Shown here: one piece after another, positions 24,101-30,254 of the stretch
Position numbering within the stretch: position 1 is the first letter of the stretch
Layout of the letters: each line of letters starts with the position of its first letter
DNA from: Oppiella nova
Taxonomy: Eukaryota; Arthropoda; Arachnida; Sarcoptiformes; Oppiidae
Assembly: GCA_905397405.1 (NCBI GenBank)
Contig: CAJPVJ010000178.1
Location: 1 to 30,254 of the forward strand
Length of the DNA: 30,254 nucleotides
Direction: 5' to 3'
The notes under the pieces: generated by a model
Databases searched by the model: none
Told to the model about the DNA's origin: nothing
Seen by the model: the letters and a program-made list of their open reading frames with translations, nothing else
Position numbers and translations under genes: made by a program

Positions 24101-26137
24101 TAATGAAATTAAACTATCCCTTACTTATTATAGTATAAAGAATATATAAAGAATATTCTGCTCAACCCTATTGTTTTTAATGTGAAAATTCAAAATATTT
24201 TTCTATTAATTCTCGTAATATATTATTGCTTATGCTGATAAATTATTGTCCATGATAATCATAATCATAACTATGAACATTCATTTTCTGCATTCACCGC
24301 TCAAATAGATTTGGTAAAAGATTTTTTATGTTTTTCATGCAAAACAATATCTCGTATATTATAAATTGCATAACAATTTTCATCCAGTAATTGCTTTCAT
24401 CGCATACTTTCATCATTAAAAGTATTATTGTTTTAAGAGATATGGGGAGTGAAAGTGGAAGTGAAGTGTGAATCGAGTGTTTTCACTGTATTTTACTGTA
24501 TTTTTCACACTTTTAGTGCACACTTTTGAGCAATTAGTTCACATAATATCATGCTACAATTTTAGTATTATGTATAACTATTATAAAGTATTGTTTTTGT
24601 TATAGCTTTTAATAAAAAACACACACAACATAATTGTGAAGTATATTTACAGTGCATTCACTCTCAAAAAGTGATTAACATTCTTATAGCTAAATGTTAT
24701 TTGTATTTAAAATTGTTTTAGCAAAAAAAGTATTAAACATTTATACACTGTTTATATACATTACATGTTTGTAATACAACATTCAGTACATGAGAGGAGA
24801 AAAGAGTGAATAAATTATTTCTTTTCTTTATATCTCTCCAGAAATCTCTTATTCTTTTGATTTATATTTAAATAGATTTTGTTTTTACAGAATATTCTCA
24901 TATATTATTGAATTAAAGTCTATTTGTTTGTGTGCTTTAAGGCTATTCGTGGCATACACTGAACCTGGATGAATTCTCGTGTTCGCCCGTAATTCACACA
25001 CAATTAACGCATTTTCACTCAAACATCGGCCAAAACCTAACCATCTATTGCACAGTCAGTGGTTTCCCGATGCCATCCATCAGCTGGAAGTTTGGTGTCG
25101 ATGCCGGCGGCGACCCCAGAGACCGCACAAACGTCTCCTTAGACGATGACAAACGCTTTCTCATTGAGAAAGTGGCGGTTAATGAGACTTTCGTCTCCTC
25201 TTATATCACTATTAATGATCTTCAGCTCCACGACAGTCAACAACTGATATGTTTGGCCGCAAACAAAGGCGGTTCCGCCCACAAGAACTTCAGTGTCACT
25301 GTTAGCCAAACATCGCATACATTAGACGCTGTCATAGATTTGCCTAAATTTCGTATCGTATGCTACATAATAGGACTGGTAATTGCATTCATATTAGTGG
25401 TCATCCTATTTGTGATGCCATTGATTCGCTCCAAGAGATGCTCATCGGTCCGCACGTCGACCCTATCGCCCAAATTAGGTCCAATAGATATCCTGCAAAA
25501 CGTCAAGAATAGCGACTTAGAGATGAAGACTATTCTGACTAATAAGCCGGAGATCGCGTTGATATCCGACATAATTAGGGACACGACAGGCCTGAAGCCC
25601 TACAGGTTCGGCTCGGACCCCCTCACCACACCTGATGTGGCCAACTTCGGGCCCCATTACTCGGCTCAGCCCCCGTTGACGGCATCCAATCGGTCGTCAA
25701 TAATCAGTACGAGTGTGTCGTTTGATACGTTCCGCTCCACTCCCCCACCACTACTCCACTCCCAGCTACCAGTGCTCGACTCCAGCGAACCAAAGGTTGT
25801 ATACAATAACCACTCGAATGGTGCTCAACAACAGTATGACAATCGCTTTCACTACACAAAACTCAACACAATTAGTGTAATGAATAATAAAAGCCAACAC
25901 AACGGTGTGAATGAGTGCCAGAAATTATATACATTCAGTGCTAATCACATGAGAGACCAGACTATGAGTGCCGTCAGTGACATGACATCGTCTTCAGCAC
26001 CAGAACTAAAGCCATTCCTAAGTCACTCGCAATCGCATTGTTTAGCATTAGATAAAGAACTTGCGAGTGATTTGAAGGCAACACAGAATCTGCTTACCAT
26101 TAATGCCAATAATAGTATTTCTGTTACACAAGTCTGA
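20150..26137 (+). CDS. kek: Kekkon-family LRR-Ig transmembrane receptor
   Basis: Coding exons are 20150-20480, 21410-21868 and 24942-26137 (331+459+1196 nt, both junctions phase 1), giving 661 aa. The ATG is the first after an in-frame TAA. Residues 19-35 are hydrophobic behind a basic N-region (signal peptide). C42-C46-C48-C59 form an LRR N-cap, six 24-residue LRRs span about 76-218, and NPWHCDCQL (228-236) with C256 and C277 forms the LRR C-cap. The Ig domain has C300, W312 and C367. A membrane helix spans about 402-424, followed by a 237-residue cytoplasmic tail ending SVTQV, a class I PDZ-ligand pattern. This domain order defines the arthropod kekkon family, whose Drosophila members modulate EGFR, BMP or neurotrophin signalling. 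Cys replaces the usual LRR Asn in repeats 2 and 5. The exact paralogue is not resolved. Splice sites are canonical, so I am confident in the model; the ligand is unknown. Confidence 0.93.
20481..21409 (+). other. Intron 1 of the kekkon-like gene
   Basis: The intron of 929 nt runs from G|GTAATC to ATATAACAG|G. It contains a compound microsatellite at 21085-21191 (GAGT units, a long GT run, GAGT units, then GA) and an AGAATATTCT palindrome at 21332-21341, 69 bases upstream of exon 2. Otherwise it is AT-rich, with no feature seen. Confidence 0.9.
21085..21191 (+). repeat. Compound (GAGT)n-(GT)n-(GAGT)n-(GA)n microsatellite
   Basis: Over 100 bases of purine/GT tetra- and dinucleotides lie within intron 1. 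The - strand open frame across it (Ser-Leu-Thr-His repeats) is an artefact. Confidence 0.95.
21869..24941 (+). other. Intron 2 of the kekkon-like gene
   Basis: This 3073-nt intron runs from GAAG|GTAATA to GCTTTAAG|GC. It is AT-rich with no nested gene recognised. AGAATATTCT occurs five times (22511-22520, 23408-23417, 23965-23974, 24150-24159, 24889-24898), a local concentration. The last copy lies 44 bases upstream of exon 3. There is no long GA/CT tract, unlike the upstream flank. Confidence 0.88.
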
Positions 26138-26601
26138 TAATAATAGACCCATTCATGACTGGCCACCACTCTATCGCGACCAACCATTGTCTCTCCCATT
26201 GATCCCTACATACAGAACCACTCCATTCACGAGTCTTAATCAACACAACTATTTAATGGTCAAACAAAACAGCTGTCACTGACCTCTCTCTCTCTCTCTC
26301 TCTCTCTCCACAGATCCATAATCCCATGTCATGCCTGCATCCCTGTCCTCCCAACTCTCACACAACTTGACTATTAAAGTGATGGCAAAGTTTGACTCCT
26401 AATTCTTTGCCCCCGTTTTGCGAAAGTTTATCGACTGTTCACAACATTTGTTATATATATCTTTAATCATAAAAATATTTTCTATTTATTATAAATTATA
26501 TGATTATCGATAGAAATATTTAGCCGAAATGTTAGAGATTTTTGTATTTATATTATATAGAAAAATATGATGAAATGAATTCAAGAATTTGATTCAATAA
26601 A
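26138..26601 (+). other. Probable 3' UTR of the kekkon-like gene
   Basis: Stop TGA at 26135-26137 is followed by two further in-frame stops. A (CT)n tract lies at 26284-26308. Candidate polyadenylation signals are ATTAAA at 26373-26378 and AATAAA at 26596-26601; the choice between them cannot be made from sequence alone. Confidence 0.5.
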
Positions 26602-27187
26602 AATGGCCAAATGAAAAGTTTTCATCAAATTATTTATTATTAGATTTATGTTTGAAATTTATATTTTATAATATAAATCTTATCATTAAGTAAGATATAC
26701 AGTAAGGCTTCGCATTGAAATAAACCCATATTTTAATTGAATTTTGAGAATACATTTGAATTTCGGAATAAATTATTTATAAACTTTGAACAAAAAATAA
26801 ATAAAATTTTCTGCCAGAATATTCTGTAATGAATAGTAGTTTTATTGAGAATAAAAATTATAGCTATTCTTAGTTTTCTCTATATATTCATTATAAAGAA
26901 TAATTTATTTGTATAATGAATGACATCTGCAATAAGATCTAGTATTCAATAAAATTATTTAACTTATGTCTGAGATTTGAGATATGCTTTTAGCCATTCA
27001 TTCAATTATCGATTTATACATATAAAGGATATTGTATTGACTTTCTGTAGGAAATGAACACAAAAAATAAGATAACATAACTGTATATACGGTATATAAA
27101 GAGGAAGTTTGAGTGAAAACAAGTCTGTCATAGGATTGGCATTGGATTTAATGCTCTAAAAACTGACTGAAGTGTTTGGGTGTATGT
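26602..27187. other. Convergent intergenic gap between the two genes
   Basis: This AT-rich spacer carries an AGAATATTCT palindrome at 26816-26825. On the - strand, ATTAAA at 27152-27147 (36 bases past the stop) and AATAAA at 26909-26904 are candidate poly(A) signals for the gene ending at 27188. No coding sequence is seen. Confidence 0.5.
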
Positions 27188-28649
27188 CTAGAGAAAGCTG
27201 ATGGGAATGGCATTCAATTCCTTCTGTATGGCGTCAGTGACGGGCCCACTGATGGCGTTGGCCAGGGATAGCTTGAATGCGTTTGACACCAAATTCATTA
27301 TAATCTCGAGGATGAAGTCCCAACTGCCCAAACCGTTCACATCAATCCACAGATGTTTAATCTTCTCGATCCGAAACGAGCTGATCCGAGGTTTGGCTCC
27401 CTTTCGGAGCGACTGTTTTAGACGCAAATAGCATGAGATTCCCGATATGGTTAGCGATGAGGAACCGGAGGGACCGCCACCTGAGTGACAAACATTCAGT
27501 CAGTTTATTTGCTGCGCAGAATATATGCAGAATATTCTCATTATATTCATTACGTGCGGAATGCACTCAAACTTATGACACAATTATAAACATCACTTTT
27601 ATCAGAAAAATACTTTTTAGACATGAATACATATTCAAGACATGATTCACTCATTAATTGATGGCTATATCTAATGTCTGACACAAACGCCTACAATATT
27701 AAACATAACTTTTTGACCTCAAGTGGTGTTCATAAATCAAGGTTTAAGTGTATTTCGCGGTAATCTTTAATGTATTAATCAAATCACGAGATATATGGCT
27801 AAAAGTGGATATTGATTTTGAACTGACCCATGAGATTAGTGGTCCAGTTGTAGCCACCGGTTAAGTTCGTGAATCCCATACTCGCCTCAAAGACCACTTC
27901 GTTATTACTATAAGTGGCGATAATATCTCCAGTTCTCACTAAACTCGTCAATCCAGACAAATAGCCGTCAAATACTTTAATCTCTCCGTTCAGATTAAAC
28001 ACCATTAGGTTGTAATTGAATTTGTCTTTGAATGCGGGCATAGGCATGGGATCCAGGCCTGACTCGTTGATGGCCCGGATGCCGGAGTCCAGTATACTAT
28101 CGAAAACATTGGACGACTTCTTGTTCAGGAAATCCATCGGCATATGCATGAGCTGTGTGTTAATCATACGCTTCACATCCGTGGATACCTCCTCCAGCAT
28201 TCGGTCCTTCAACTGATTGAATATCAAACTACTGATTTGGTTCACCACTGAATTACTGATGCCTCCCATCACACCCCCTCCCATCAGGTTCTCCATTTCC
28301 ATCTCAATATTGCCGGTCTCGACGTCCAGCTCGATGTCACCGACTTGTATGCGGCCATCGCTGGTCTGTTCAAGGGATCCATAGGCGTTGATCTCAATGT
28401 CTGTGATATTCATATGGAAGTTGCCGTCGCCATAGATCCGGAAGAATGTTACCTATTATTACACGAATTACAAGAATCGTTAGAATCGTTGGGCCATTGA
28501 TTCCGTGAAACAAATTTCTCTCGTATTTACTTAAGGGTAATAAGAATTGCTTTCTTCACTCTTCAAAAAGCAATAGTTATATCATATATAATGTTATATT
28601 ATATTAAAGTTATAGAAATAGAAAAACATAAAAATCGATTCATTCTCTA

Positions 28650-28685
<36 letters not shown>

Positions 28686-28756
28686 ACTCACTCACTCACT
28701 CACTCTCTCTCTCTCAAAAGGTGAAAATATAACCGAATCAGTGAATGCAATGAATG

Positions 28757-28792
<36 letters not shown>

Positions 28793-29141
28793 CGAGTGAA
28801 TTGAATTGAATTTTATTTTTATGTTATTTTTTTGTTTCTTATTTTTCTTTTCAATTGTATTTCAAACCTTCATTTATGTCAATACAACTCAATCTCAAAA
28901 CAAACTCTAAACTCTACTCCACTATTGTATTGAATTATATTGTAATTCAAATGATATTTTTTAACACATAGTAATGAATAGACTTCTCAGTGAAAAATCT
29001 ATAATATTTCTCATTTTAGAGGCTATTGTCTCTGGAAATTATATTATAATACAAAAAATTCTGAATTCAAAATGTTTTTTGTTTCAATGATTATTTCAAA
29101 ATCCAAATAAACTCTAATAGAAAACTGTTTAAACAACGAGA

Positions 29142-29184
<43 letters not shown>

Positions 29185-30182
29185 ATAAAAATAACACAAA
29201 AAATCAATTTTAGAGATCATTAGTGGATGTAATACCAAAATAAATCTTTCGATGTTTTATGACTAAAGAAATTTTTGTTAAAACTTTGCATGAAATAAAT
29301 TATTTGAATATAAAATTTCATTTATATATTAAATAGAAATCTATTCAAAAAGCTTATAAAATAGAAATGCAAAGCAAGCTATTTGTATGGCTTTTTAAAA
29401 AGATAATCATATTTTTAATGATTGAAAGCATATTATAAATGATGAAAACCTACGAACCCTTCCATCGATATCATAGATTCCCTGAAGACTAATGACAGGC
29501 AAATCCATTTGGACTTTCAGTTGAATTAAACCCAAATTGACGGATATATTAGTGATTTTCAATTGTTTGAGGCCATGGATTGTCATATTCTGGAGTTTGC
29601 CCTCAAAGCTGGTCAGCCCTCCATCCTCAGATATATTGAAGTCTTTGACAGGCATTGGATCCGACAGAAACTCATTGACAATCATCTCTGGCTGTAGTGT
29701 TCCGGTCGAGTCCTCAGCCTTTTTGATGATCACTTCGGCCTTCTCTAAGAACTCAAGAATCTTCTCATTCTGTTCCTCACTATCCATGTCTAATAGGTTC
29801 AGGATATCTATCAACTCGCTTTTGGTTGAATGATCCCGGTCTGCTATGCAAATCGACAAATTAGTATACATTTCTAAAATATTCAATACATTTTACTACC
29901 AAACACATTGACCCGGAAAATAGTTGTCGAGTTTTCAATCTATAAAATCAGATTAATGTTTAGAAAGTGATTGCGATTTAGGCTTAAGATATTGATTACG
30001 AAGTTTCTGGTCTTAGAGCTGGTGAGTTTGCACTGATAGACACCCGCATCATTTATGCTAATATTTTTGATCCTAAGAACCCAATGATTGCCATCGAAAA
30101 GTGGTGTAAATCTGGGGTCAGTCGTGTATTTGATACGTTCAATGCTCAGTATATGTCCGTCCCTTTTCCTAATCCATGTCAC
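27188..30182 (-). CDS. Partial gene: dpr-like Ig domain fused to two TULIP (group 7 allergen/JHBP-like) domains
   Basis: The 5' end is beyond the window. Exons in transcript order are 30182-30000, 29939-29900, 29843-29458, 28452-27828 and 27480-27188; phases agree throughout and give 508 residues plus TAG. Residues 1-74 are the later part of a V-type Ig domain: VTWIRKRDGHIL and DAGVYQC resemble the dpr/DIP neuronal Ig family, and exon 2 supplies a G-strand-like TTIFRVNVF. Residues about 83-315 form one TULIP-fold domain, with an amphipathic helix, then a beta-rich part containing GLKQLKI, LPVISLQGIYDIDG and GDGNFHMNITDIEI. Residues about 318-508 form a second, with GLDPMPMPAFKDKF near its start, and close on an amphipathic helix. 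TULIP domains bind lipids or hydrophobic ligands. Several NxS/T sites suggest secretion. No membrane segment is visible in the part present. The TULIP exons are secure; joining them to the Ig exon is inferred from splice signals and the Ig alternatively could belong to another gene. Confidence 0.8.
27481..27827 (-). other. Last intron of the Ig-TULIP gene
   Basis: This 347-nt intron has donor ATGG|GTCAGT and acceptor TTTGTCACTCAG|GT. Splicing in phase 1 restores a Gly codon and continues the second TULIP domain without a break. An AGAATATTCT palindrome (27529-27538) lies 48 bases upstream of the acceptor. Confidence 0.88.
28656..28789 (+). repeat. Compound (CT)n-(CACT)n and (CT)n tracts in intron
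   Basis: CT, then CACT tetramers, then CT (28656-28715) is followed 45 bases later by another CT run (28760-28789). The Ser-Leu open frame across them is not coding. Confidence 0.95.
29145..29178 (+). repeat. (GA)n tract in intron
   Basis: A perfect GA dinucleotide run of about 34 bases lies within the intron 28453-29457. Confidence 0.95.
29844..29899 (-). other. 56-nt intron joining the Ig G-strand exon to the first TULIP exon
   Basis: Donor TTTG|GTAGTA and acceptor TTTGCATAG|CA, with a textbook branch-point-like TACTAAT upstream of the acceptor. The acceptor is a TAGCAG tandem, so use of the second AG would remove one Ala codon without a frameshift. It is the key splice linking the small exon 29939-29900 to the lipid-binding domains. 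Confidence 0.8.
29940..29999 (-). other. 60-nt intron within the Ig domain
   Basis: The donor AACTTC|GTAATC is not ideal, but the same GTAATC occurs at the kekkon-like exon 1 donor. TTCTAAAC offers a branch site, and the acceptor is TTTTATAG|ATT. Phase is 0. Without splicing, the Ig frame runs into TAG at 29942-29940, 20 codons past the donor. Confidence 0.65.
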
Positions 30183-30254
30183 CTTCAATAGTAAATCCAA
30201 ATCTTAAATATATTTTCAATATTAAACAATAATTTCATTGAATTTATCCTAGAT
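30183..30254 (-). other. Upstream intron of the Ig-TULIP gene (truncated by the window)
   Basis: The acceptor GAAG|GTGACATGG ends this intron. Upstream in the same frame there is a TAA within nine codons and no Cys that could be the B-strand cysteine, so the first half of the Ig domain and the signal peptide must lie on an exon to the right of the window. Confidence 0.6.

Larger units (their letters stand above)
28453..29457 (-). other. Intron inside the first TULIP domain
   Basis: The intron is 1005 nt. The donor GGAAGG|GTTCGT is weak, but joining it in phase 0 to TAATAATAG|GTAACA yields a continuous IYDIDGR-VTFFRIYGDG, as expected for the fold. It contains CT/CACT compound repeats at 28656-28715 and 28760-28789 and a GA tract at 29145-29178. 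Confidence 0.85.

Noticed and set aside
25363-25584. - strand open frame opposite the kekkon membrane segment
   Set aside because: It is an antisense shadow of exon 3.
27201-27645. + strand open frames opposite the last TULIP exon
   Set aside because: They are antisense shadows. The - strand frame carries the conserved fold pattern and matching splice phases.

Overview
The window is animal nuclear DNA, most likely from an arthropod and probably an acariform mite. It is roughly two-thirds A+T. It has short introns with GT..AG ends and is crowded with (GA)n/(CT)n microsatellites. It carries one gene of the arthropod-specific kekkon (LRR-Ig membrane receptor) family, and one gene with dpr-type Ig sequence and domains of the mite group 7 allergen type. 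The species cannot be named from this sequence.

Layout. Positions 1-20149 hold no gene I can support. This 20 kb is AT-rich flank made of microsatellites, dispersed short words and several recent duplications: an 88-bp perfect inverted repeat bounding 1-1636, a 77-bp core repeated at 7088 and 10483, a circularly permuted inverted duplication at 9109-9645, and two neighbouring 128-bp tandem duplications at 15221-15741. The kekkon-like gene lies on the + strand at 20150-26137 (three coding exons, 661 aa). It encodes a signal peptide, LRR N-cap, six 24-residue LRRs, LRR C-cap, one Ig domain, one membrane segment and a 237-residue cytoplasmic tail ending in a PDZ-ligand-like TQV.

Converging on it, on the - strand from beyond the right edge down to 27188, is a gene with five exons in the window (508 codons plus stop). 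Spliced conceptually, it joins the second half of a dpr-like V-type Ig domain to two tandem TULIP-superfamily (group 7 allergen / JHBP-like) lipid-binding domains. This Ig-TULIP architecture is the most unusual gene-level observation here. It rests on two 56-60 nt introns with matching phases and needs transcript confirmation.

The two genes are tail to tail, about 1.05 kb apart, and share no obvious pathway. One is a membrane receptor with an Ig domain; the other looks like a secreted, multiply glycosylated lipid-binding protein with an Ig module.

Two short words recur far above a rough composition expectation: the palindrome AGAATATTCT (15 copies, none in a predicted exon) and CTACCAGTGCT / AGCACTGGTAG (7 exact copies plus one 10-base match). 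The recent duplications with unique arms in the first 11 kb abut GA/CT tracts, which suggests these tracts act as recombination or reintegration sites.
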